From: an uncultured Muribaculum sp. | GTDB lineage: Bacteria; Bacteroidota; Bacteroidia; Bacteroidales; Muribaculaceae | Direction of reading: 5' to 3' | Assembly (NCBI GenBank): GCA_910589555.1 | Contig: CAJUTE010000027.1 | Coordinates: 1-38,392 of the forward strand | Length of the DNA: 38,392 bases | In this document: positions 32,564 through 38,392 of the stretch, one piece after another | Layout of the letters: each line of letters starts with the position of its first letter | Position numbering within the stretch: the stretch's first letter is position 1 | Notes under the pieces: model-generated | What the model was told of the DNA's origin: nothing | Databases searched by the model: none | What the model saw: only the letters and a program-made list of their open reading frames with translations | Program-made: the position numbers and the translations under genes

Positions 32564-33353
32564 ATCCTAAAATTTTTTTGTATAAATGATAATCAACCTC
32601 TTTGAACACGTTAAATATTATTGAGGCAAGAGAACTTGCAGGATGTGAATCCAAGAATTCAGATACTGTCGTGACCGCAATCTCTGCCGCTTTTTCGTGA
32701 GGAAATCGGAATTCTCCTGTTGAAATGCAACAGAATGCAATAGACCGTAGATTATGCTTATCGGCAAGTGACAGGCTGTTACGGTAACAATCGGCAAGCA
32801 AATGGCAATCTTCGTCAGTTGGATGATCTCCATGCACAATAGGGCCTACCGTGTGTATGACCCATTTTGACGGAAGATTGTAGGCATGGGTGATTTTGGC
32901 TTGTCCGGTTGGCTCTTCATGACCTTGTGCACGCATAATCTCGGCACATTCTTCGCGTAATTGCATTCCAGCTGCTGAATGTATGGCATTGTCGATGCAG
33001 CGGTGCATGGGGATGAAGCACCCGAGCATCTGCGAATTGGCTGCGTTTATAATCGCGTCTACTTTAAGGCGGGTGATATCGCCTTGCCAAAGCCGAAGCC
33101 GATGATTCAGAGGCGACACCGGTATTGTGTTGAAATCGACAACACCCTTCTCTTTGCGCTGTGCAGCAAGCTCGCTATCTTGTAAAGTAATAAGATGTTT
33201 GGACAATGGTGCCGGCATCCGCACATTCATCAGCGAACGCAGCAAATTCCGCTTGTCAGCGATTGAGTCGGGAATCGTGATTGAAGAATACTCAGAGCGC
33301 TCAGCGAGGAGCCCTCTGAGCAGTGCATCAAGCTGTTCTTTATAAGAAGTCAT
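32556..33353 (-). CDS. Zinc-containing macrodomain (protein-ADP-ribose hydrolase)
   Basis: 265 residues from ATG 33353; this start overlaps the previous stop by 14 nt and matches the family N-terminus, whereas an upstream in-frame start would extend further into the neighbour. The macrodomain covers about 85-260: LWQGDITRLKVDAIINAANSQMLG, then C112, H117, C119 (GCFIPMHRC), the zinc-binding signature of SirTM-linked Zn-macrodomains, then CISTGEFRFP. It likely removes ADP-ribose placed by the adjacent SirTM. The N-terminal 80 residues are helical and also typical of this class. Confidence 0.9.
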   Translation of the reverse strand: MTSYKEQLDALLRGLLAERSEYSSITIPDSIADKRNLLRSLMNVRMPAPLSKHLITLQDSELAAQRKEKGVVDFNTIPVSPLNHRLRLWQGDITRLKVDAIINAANSQMLGCFIPMHRCIDNAIHSAAGMQLREECAEIMRAQGHEEPTGQAKITHAYNLPSKWVIHTVGPIVHGDHPTDEDCHLLADCYRNSLSLADKHNLRSIAFCCISTGEFRFPHEKAAEIAVTTVSEFLDSHPASSLASIIFNVFKEVDYHLYKKILGYE

Positions 33354-33750
33354 AGTGCAGGAGAGTTGGCGGATTTGTTCGTAAGTCAAAGTAGTCTCCG
33401 GTCTCTGCCTTCAAGCGGAGATACACAAGATCTTTATAGGTCTGATATAGGCGTTGCAGTACCGGATTTGTGTCAAATATCTCGCGTTGTGTCTCATCTG
33501 GAATATCAAAGTCGATAGTCCCGTTTATGCGTGCGAATTCCGCACCTTTTAAATCGAGAATAGCCACATTGGGGTTGACTTTGAGTTGAGCATAAACCTC
33601 CTTTTTAGGCGACGTGGCGAAATAAATTGAGTTATTGGCGGCATCAATTTTCATAATTTGAAAGATGCGCGCATGAGGCTTTCCGTCAACTGAAGTCGCG
33701 AAAGCCACATCTTTATTAGCATGGAATAGCTCAAATAGTTTCTTGTCCAT
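33340..33750 (-). CDS. Pyridoxamine 5'-phosphate oxidase-like split-barrel flavoprotein
   Basis: 136 residues: a six-stranded split barrel beginning MDKKLFELFHANKDVAFATSVDGKPHARIFQ and continuing IYFATSPKKEVYAQLKVNPNVAILD. These are classic FMN-binding features of general stress/PNPOx-like proteins. It probably binds FMN or F420-like flavin and acts as a reductase or flavin carrier. It is second in the HxlR-divergent operon, 8 nt after the reductase-like gene, and overlaps the macrodomain gene by 14 nt. Confidence 0.85.
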   Translation of the reverse strand: MDKKLFELFHANKDVAFATSVDGKPHARIFQIMKIDAANNSIYFATSPKKEVYAQLKVNPNVAILDLKGAEFARINGTIDFDIPDETQREIFDTNPVLQRLYQTYKDLVYLRLKAETGDYFDLRTNPPTLLHYDFL

Positions 33751-33758
33751 AAGTTTGC

Positions 33759-34430
33759 TTAATAACCGATTGTGAAACGCTCTTTGTGATGTGCCGGAGA
33801 GGCAAGCTCATCGACCAAGGCTTTGGCGTAATCCTCCACTGAAATGAAGCTGTTGCCGTCTTTATCGAAAATCATATCATCTTTGCCGAGTCTATATATG
33901 CCGGTGCGTTTGCCTGGCCCCTTGGTTCCCATGTCACCCAGATTTCCTGCGGGGGAGAAGAATACCCAATCTATATCCTTTTCCGGAATGAGAGTGTTCA
34001 GATAAAATTCACCAAGAGATTTAACCCCCGGAAGCCATTCGGCGGGAAGTGTACCGGTATCAACAAGACGCACACCCGGCTTGACGAAAAGTGTTCCGGC
34101 TCCGCCTACAATGAGCAGGCGCTTGACTCCGGCTTTCTTGGCTGCATCAAGAATCTTCGGATAATTGGAGAGGGTCTCTTCATAGATATTAGGATTTGCC
34201 CAGCCGGGATTATATGCGCTGATCACATTGTCAAAACCGATCAGATCTTTTTCAAGACGATTTTCATCAGAAACATCTACTTTCTTAACGGTTAGTGACG
34301 GATTCTGAATTTTTATTTTGTCAGGATGATTAACAAGAGCTTCAACCTGATAACCACGATTGAGAAGTTCGTTGAGAATAGCGGAGCCAACAAAACCGCT
34401 CGCGCCGATAAGTGCTACTTTTGTATTCAT
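33759..34430 (-). CDS. NAD(P)-binding atypical SDR (NmrA-like) protein
   Basis: 223-residue Rossmann-fold protein with the dinucleotide motif GASGFVGSAIL near the N-terminus, NVISAYNPGW, VGGAGTLFV and the FFSPAGNLG segment. It belongs to the extended/atypical SDR group that includes NmrA and YwnB/YtfG-like proteins. It may sense the NAD(P)H state or reduce an electrophile. First gene of the operon and divergent from the HxlR regulator; HxlR regulators commonly control such reductases in response to toxic electrophiles. Confidence 0.86.
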   Translation of the reverse strand: MNTKVALIGASGFVGSAILNELLNRGYQVEALVNHPDKIKIQNPSLTVKKVDVSDENRLEKDLIGFDNVISAYNPGWANPNIYEETLSNYPKILDAAKKAGVKRLLIVGGAGTLFVKPGVRLVDTGTLPAEWLPGVKSLGEFYLNTLIPEKDIDWVFFSPAGNLGDMGTKGPGKRTGIYRLGKDDMIFDKDGNSFISVEDYAKALVDELASPAHHKERFTIGY

Positions 34431-34674
34431 ATTTATCTGTTTTTCAAAATACTATACTTTATATACTGCAAATGTAGATAAAAAGTTTAATGCAAAATCA
34501 CACTGATAAATACTTCCGTCAACTTACCTTCAAGTTAGTAATATTGATTCTCAGCAAAATTCACGATACCACATTCTTGATACGTTGACTATATTTAACA
34601 GAAGTATTTTTTGCTGTTGCATACTTGAAATCTAATTGTTACTTTTGTATAGTAATATTGAATAACAGTGATAT
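34431..34674. promoter_or_regulatory. Divergent promoter region with a 12-nt direct repeat
   Basis: Rightward: TACTTTTG (34640-34647) with TTG (34617-34619) 20 nt upstream drives the HxlR gene. Leftward: TACATTTG on the minus strand (34469-34476) is a -7 box for the reductase operon. The 12-mer TAGTAATATTGA occurs twice in the same orientation, at 34536-34547 and 34650-34661. The second copy lies just past the HxlR -7 box, where a bound repressor would block transcription. Confidence 0.6.
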
Positions 34675-35055
34675 ATGGAAAGGCAGTTCTATAAAAATGA
34701 ATTATATCCCGATTGTCCCATACGTAATATACTCAACCACATCAGTGATAAGTGGACGCTGCTTGTGCTATACACTTTGAATGGACATGAGCCAATGCGA
34801 TTCAAGGATTTGTCGGCAGAGCTGCAGGACATATCACAAAAAATGCTCGTGCTTACACTTCGCACACTTGAAACTGATGGTTTTGTGGCTCGTAAAGTGT
34901 ATGCCGAAGTTCCGCCGCGTGTGGAATATAGCTTGACTGACAGGGCACACTCCCTTTTCCCGATCATCGATCAACTCATTCAGTGGGCAAAAGACCACAT
35001 GGATGAGATACTGTTTGACCGCACCGTGGCTTTGAACAAGAATTCAAGAAAATAA
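34675..35055 (+). CDS. HxlR-family redox/electrophile-sensing regulator
   Basis: 126-residue winged-helix protein: PDCPIRNILNHISDKWTLLVLYTL, then RFKDLSAELQDISQKMLVLTLRTLETDGFVAR and the wing PPRVEYSLTDRA, all canonical for HxlR. C14 in the YPDCP motif is the conserved N-terminal cysteine that senses disulfide stress or quinones in HypR/QorR-type members. It is divergent from the reductase-flavoprotein-macrodomain-sirtuin operon and very likely controls it and itself. Confidence 0.92.
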   Translation: MERQFYKNELYPDCPIRNILNHISDKWTLLVLYTLNGHEPMRFKDLSAELQDISQKMLVLTLRTLETDGFVARKVYAEVPPRVEYSLTDRAHSLFPIIDQLIQWAKDHMDEILFDRTVALNKNSRK

Positions 35056-35204
35056 ATCTGTTTTCTGAAATCGACAGGCAGCCTATATTCACACTCTGTC
35101 TGCCTCCCATCTTTCAAAACGGCATAGGACACTTGTGCCTATTTTTCTTAAACGATGTGGCATGAGAGCATAATCGGATGAAGCTATAAAGCGTAGCACG
35201 ATGA

Positions 35205-35636
35205 TTAGGAACAAAAGATAGAAATCAGGATAGGGACGCTTATTTCGAGTATTATTCCGTGGAACAACGCGGCTGATACAAGTTGTGCGTCGGACGATTT
35301 ACCGTTGCCTACAATCATGGGCAGACAGACATCCATTGAATTGATTCCGGCAACGGATATCGCGGCTTCTCCTCGACCACGTTTGGACAGGTATTGGCAT
35401 GACAGCAGTGCTATCATTTCTCTGACTACGTTTGCCAACAATGCTATCGCCGCAACAGAAGCTGCAGCCTCGGCTCCCACTGAGGCTTCCTTGAATTGCG
35501 CTATCAGCACTGACGAAAGTGTGTAATATCCAAATCCACTTCCGATTGCCATGACATCGGCCGATGGTTCATCGGTGAAAATCATCGTGGCAATGTAGGT
35601 AAATGTCAGTGTCCCGATTATTGTGCAAGACGGCAA
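35205..35636 (-). pseudogene. N-terminally truncated LysO (DUF340) membrane protein fragment
   Basis: 143 codons matching the C-terminal half of lysine exporter LysO: AIGSGFGYYTLSSVLI, ALLANVVREMIALL, GINSMDVCLPMIVG and FHGIILEISVPILI. A TGA sits three codons before the first possible start (TTG at 35636). An ATG in another frame (MKG) would join only by deleting one T. No sequence for the missing N-terminal half is visible upstream. I judge it a degraded remnant; a short functional protein is less likely. Confidence 0.65.
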
Positions 35637-35748
35637 AACCTTTCATTGTTCAAATAATAATGTCATGCATAATTTTCATTTTTTTGAGATGATTTATGGG
35701 CAATTGTAAATCCAGAATCATTATAATTTTGAATTATCTTGTTGCCAA

Positions 35749-36819
35749 TCAGTAAGATCCTTTGCAATCAACCAGTTTATCCGTCATCTCAACTATCAAA
35801 TCATGCAGTTGGAGAGATTTTGTAAACTCTTCCGGTATTGCTCCATAACCGAGAATTGCTCCGATGATGTTACCTGCGACAGCTCCGGTTGAATCGCTGT
35901 CACCTCCGTGGTTTACTGCGCTTATCATACAACCTTTGAAATCATTGATATGTCGCAGGACGCTGAAAATGGAAATTGCCAATGTTTCCTCGGCAATCCA
36001 GCCTCCACCGAGTATGTTTTCGATGATTTCCCAGTCCTTCATTGAATTATCCACAAAACTGATTGCTGTGTTGATGAGCCGTATAAAATCTTCAAGTAAA
36101 GATTCATTACACGGAAAAATATTGGGTAATTTGTTGAGAACAGTTTCTACTAATAATTTGAACGTATCAGCCGTAATTGATTCATCCGTTAGGATGCATG
36201 ACTGAATGATCATAGCTTGTGCAGCCGATGCAATAGTACTCATCGGATGCTTATGAGTAAGTTCAGCAACTTCTCCGGCTATTCTTCCTGTTTCTTCAAG
36301 ACTCCAGTCATTGATAGCTCCGTAAATGCCGATTGGGGCAATTCTCATGATACCACCGCACCCTTTGCTCGCATTCCGAGGATTTTGCCCCATATGAATT
36401 TCATTCAAGGCTGTAAGGCAGGTGTTACCGGGAGCACGTCGCTGGTTCAATTCTTCAATCTCAGCAAGTTTGGAATCGTAATTGATCCTTACTTCCTTGC
36501 CCATTTGCGGACCATACCATGCAATATAAGCATTACAGATTGTTGTCATAAGAGGTCTGCAATTCTTTGTTGCCTCTATAATCCCTTCTGTGGTATAGAG
36601 CGTCATCTGTGTGTCATCGGATAATAAGGCCTTATGGTTGCGGAAACAAGAATCGAGACAAGGATAGCTCATGTCATACTCGATTATTCCATTGTCGCCA
36701 TATTTTGCACTGATTCCCTGGAATGAATTAACAAACTCAACCGGGTAACCGAAAGCATCGCCAACGGCACCACCTATAAGGGTTCCAAGGCATTTGTTTT
36801 TTATCATTTCTTCTGTCAT
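35749..36819 (-). CDS. ADP-ribosylglycohydrolase (ARH/DraG family)
   Basis: 356-residue magnesium-dependent hydrolase that removes ADP-ribose from arginine or other acceptors. The metal ligands are visible: D68-D69-T70 (LLSDDT) and the C-terminal HGGDSDSTGA block with D307 and D309. The start LGTLIGGAVGDAFGYPVEF is also typical. The gene has no partner transferase next to it, but lies 2.4 kb from the SirTM operon, giving a second ADP-ribose eraser in this region. Confidence 0.93.
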   Translation of the reverse strand: MTEEMIKNKCLGTLIGGAVGDAFGYPVEFVNSFQGISAKYGDNGIIEYDMSYPCLDSCFRNHKALLSDDTQMTLYTTEGIIEATKNCRPLMTTICNAYIAWYGPQMGKEVRINYDSKLAEIEELNQRRAPGNTCLTALNEIHMGQNPRNASKGCGGIMRIAPIGIYGAINDWSLEETGRIAGEVAELTHKHPMSTIASAAQAMIIQSCILTDESITADTFKLLVETVLNKLPNIFPCNESLLEDFIRLINTAISFVDNSMKDWEIIENILGGGWIAEETLAISIFSVLRHINDFKGCMISAVNHGGDSDSTGAVAGNIIGAILGYGAIPEEFTKSLQLHDLIVEMTDKLVDCKGSY

Positions 36820-36971
36820 AATAACGTGAGTTTGATATAAGGAATTACAGTTATAATAATAAAGACAAAATTACGGAAATTTTGGCACATTTCATCTTGA
36901 AATTATGATGGTGTAACTTTTCGGCCTTATCCCTATAAAAGGGAATATATAGCAAAAATGTACGCTGTCTT
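36820..36971. other. AT-rich spacer with no gene
   Basis: Nothing beyond AT-rich sequence is seen. It separates the ADP-ribosylglycohydrolase gene from a small remnant frame. Confidence 0.4.
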
Positions 36972-37082
36972 TTATTTACGTTTGACAAATGTTTCTATAT
37001 CGTTTCCTGATGTGTTGATGGTATCTACGTTAAGGACTACTGTATTCTTGTGAATAAAGATTACTAATGTGATCTTTTGCAT
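36972..37082 (-). CDS. Small 36-codon frame, duplicated C-terminal remnant
   Basis: Starts 5 nt after the stop of the HAD-like gene and ends in VLNVDTINTSGNDIETFVKRK. The same ending, NTSGNEIETF, reappears at 37599-37709 as part of a separate broken frame. The DNA under it is a 26-nt near-perfect repeat (36991-37016 and 37618-37643). It may be the tail of a small family copied by duplication of the HAD region. A functional small protein coupled to the HAD gene is possible but weakly supported. Confidence 0.35.
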   Translation of the reverse strand: MQKITLVIFIHKNTVVLNVDTINTSGNDIETFVKRK

Positions 37083-37087
37083 TATTA

Positions 37088-37546
37088 CTATAATAAGAGT
37101 TTTATTGCTTTTTCTGCGTTGCTCATGGTAATTCCGCAAAAGCCATCTATCAAAACGTGATGCTCAGAAAGTGGGGACACAAACTCTTTTTCATCATCAA
37201 GAATCACATATTGGGATATTTGCGGATGAAGTTTCAGCCACATGGAGATTTCATTGTGCTTATCATAATCGGGTGCGATATTGGGAGTTATTGAAATTAT
37301 GAAGCCAGGTAAATTTCTTGTATTCCACATATCGACAAACCATTCAACATCATGGTGTAATTTCCATGTCGAATGGATAACTATTGATGCATTCGTGCGA
37401 GATATAATTGTTCTTAGATTCGCAATTGAAATATCATCAAATGTAATGCCGAATTTATCTTCTAATTCTATATCTTCGGATAAACATAAAGCTTCCCATC
37501 TGTCTGTGTTTAAAACACCATCAATATCTAAAAATATCACATTCAT
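37088..37546 (-). CDS. HAD-like protein (Swiss Army Knife RNA-repair-type HAD)
   Basis: 152 residues. The N-terminus MNVIFLDIDGVLN has the HAD nucleophile pair D7/D9, SIVIHSTWK supplies the second motif, and VILDDEKEF near residue 117 supplies the acidic motif IV. The compact form and HSTWK motif match the small HAD_SAK group linked to RNA repair and polynucleotide phosphatase activities. The substrate cannot be named. Flanked on both sides by related small coding remnants. Confidence 0.8.
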   Translation of the reverse strand: MNVIFLDIDGVLNTDRWEALCLSEDIELEDKFGITFDDISIANLRTIISRTNASIVIHSTWKLHHDVEWFVDMWNTRNLPGFIISITPNIAPDYDKHNEISMWLKLHPQISQYVILDDEKEFVSPLSEHHVLIDGFCGITMSNAEKAIKLLL

Positions 37547-37598
37547 TTCAAGTTGGTTGAATCTTTGAGTAATATAATATATAATGATGAAACGTATC

Positions 37599-37709
37599 TC
37601 ATGGTTTTCTGATAAAAGTTTCTATCTCGTTTCCTGATGTGTTTAGGGTAACCTTACAATGTTCACAATTCTGCTGGATAGGGGTATTACAAAAATCGCT
37701 GAAACTGTC
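37599..37709 (-). pseudogene. Remnant of a zinc-ribbon-like small protein C-terminus
   Basis: An open stretch without a start codon reads FCNTPIQQNCEHCKVTLNTSGNEIETFIRKP before TGA, preceded by TAA at 37710-37712. The CxxC pair and the NTSGNEIETF ending suggest the tail of a small zinc-ribbon-like protein. A perfect inverted repeat, CTGAAACT/AGTTTCAG, lies just to its right (37699-37719). It shares a 26-nt DNA repeat with the small frame at 36972-37082. Confidence 0.4.
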
Positions 37710-37719
37710 TTAGTTTCAG

Positions 37720-37972
37720 TGATTTGCAGCTTTCTGCCGATTTGTTCTGTGATCCGCCTGGGGAAAGTGTGCAGAATTTATGCCCTGATAATCAAGAGAT
37801 TATGTCGTCTAACTTTTGCATTTCCAACATTTGAGCCTTGTATGGCTTACATCGTTGTTCCCTGTTTTGCGTTTACGGTAATGTCAGAAGATGTTTGTTT
37901 GCACATCAGATTATCTAATCTTGTTAAGTACAAATTTACTAATTTATTTCAAGATAATCACCATGCTTTCAG
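37720..37972. other. Non-coding stretch before the Fic gene
   Basis: No gene is supported. A plus-strand open frame starting at 37659 overlaps the remnant on the other strand, is cysteine-rich without family features, and looks accidental. Confidence 0.4.
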
Positions 37973-38392
37973 TTAAGAAACCTCAATAACCTGCCATTCG
38001 CCGCCTTTGTCGGGGCCTATGCGATGGAGGATTCCCTCGGTTTTGAGGATGGCGAGGTGACGCTCCACGCCTTTAGGCGTTATGCCGATTTCTTCTGCGA
38101 GTGTGCGGGTGGTGTGCTTCGGATTGTCGCGGAGCAATTCTATTATTCTATCGCGGGTCTTGACTTTCTTCTTTGGTTGCTCAACCGGGGCATCTTCTCC
38201 GATTGATTCCAGATAGGAAGAAATATCGCGGTTGAGGTGCGTAATCATCGTATCGGTCATGAACCGGCGGAATATGTCCAAGTCCTCGCTTTCGCGGGTT
38301 GCAACCAGAGCTTTGATATATTCCTCCCTGTCATCGCTGAATATTCGTGACGGGATAAGTCCGAATTCAAATTGCAGCCAGTTCATCAGCAG
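37973..38392 (-). CDS. Fic-family protein, C-terminal part (runs off the window)
   Basis: The visible 139 codons continue past the right edge (the frame reads LLMNWLQFEFGLIPSRIF and is still open). The first part, FGLIPSRIFSDDREEYIKALVATRESEDLDIFRRFMTD, is the typical end of a Fic domain. The last 70 residues, RDRIIELLRDNPKHTTRTLAEEIGITPKGVERHLAILK, form a winged helix as in class II/III Fic proteins. Fic enzymes transfer AMP from ATP to target proteins. The catalytic HPFxxGNGR loop lies outside the window, so activity cannot be judged. Confidence 0.8.
   Translation of the reverse strand: MLMNWLQFEFGLIPSRIFSDDREEYIKALVATRESEDLDIFRRFMTDTMITHLNRDISSYLESIGEDAPVEQPKKKVKTRDRIIELLRDNPKHTTRTLAEEIGITPKGVERHLAILKTEGILHRIGPDKGGEWQVIEVS

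Noticed and set aside
37659..37976. 105-codon plus-strand frame left of the Fic gene
   Set aside because: It overlaps the broken zinc-ribbon-like remnant on the opposite strand and an inverted repeat; cysteine-rich with no family resemblance.
1..38392. CRISPR array
   Set aside because: No regularly spaced repeats of 25-40 nt were seen on either strand; the repeats present are tRNA att sites, terminators and short 9- to 26-nt motifs.

Overview
This 38.4-kb window reads as chromosome of a Bacteroidales bacterium. Three things support this: promoter -7 boxes of the Bacteroidota type (TAnnTTTG) in front of many genes, the order prephenate dehydratase - aminotransferase - DAHP synthase/chorismate mutase fusion - prephenate dehydrogenase, and Bacteroidota-typical families (PepSY-like exported protein, DUF3871, MsrAB lipoprotein). 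A Muribaculaceae-like gut commensal is my guess from general look only; family-level placement is inference.

Layout. 0.2-5.8 kb: an RND efflux pump permease faces away from a LytS/LytR-type two-component system followed by a small exported PepSY-like protein. 5.9-7.8 kb: a tight minus-strand operon of a macro-like protein, a lipoprotein and an HD-domain protein. 7.9-17.4 kb: a genomic island bounded by 54-bp direct repeats that are the 3' part of a tRNA-Met gene. The right copy is an intact tRNA next to a tyrosine recombinase. The left copy is a nearly complete tRNA with a 42-nt hairpin inserted in its D-loop. Inside are, from the integrase leftward, a two-gene HNH-nuclease cassette, two genes each broken by one in-frame TAA, a DUF3871 gene, a stretch that folds as a structured RNA with competing pairings, and a three-gene operon of exported or unknown proteins.

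17.4-21.9 kb: the aromatic amino acid operon (pheA, aminotransferase, DAHP synthase/chorismate mutase, tyrA). It is preceded by a complete transcription attenuator: a 17-residue leader peptide with six Tyr and three Phe, an intrinsic terminator, and an antiterminator segment directly after the leader stop codon. 22.0-29.5 kb, all on the minus strand: MsrAB, a lipoprotein with a degenerate endonuclease I-like exported protein, a pterin synthase-like gene split by an in-frame TGA, a Bcr/CflA drug transporter and a P-type Ca2+ ATPase. 29.7-31.7 kb: a fructokinase-like PfkB kinase and an AraC regulator.

31.7-38.4 kb is rich in NAD/ADP-ribose and AMP-transfer genes. A minus-strand operon encodes an NAD(P)-binding reductase-like protein, a flavin-type split-barrel protein, a zinc macrodomain and a class M sirtuin (SirTM), divergent from an HxlR regulator that carries an N-terminal cysteine. 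The lipoate carrier and ligase genes that accompany SirTM in Gram-positive operons are absent. Further right are a truncated LysO fragment, an ADP-ribosylglycohydrolase, a HAD-like protein flanked by two related C-terminal coding remnants, and the C-terminal part of a Fic protein cut by the window edge. The points most worth following are the attenuator, the SirTM operon variant, the structured RNA, and the tRNA with the hairpin insertion.
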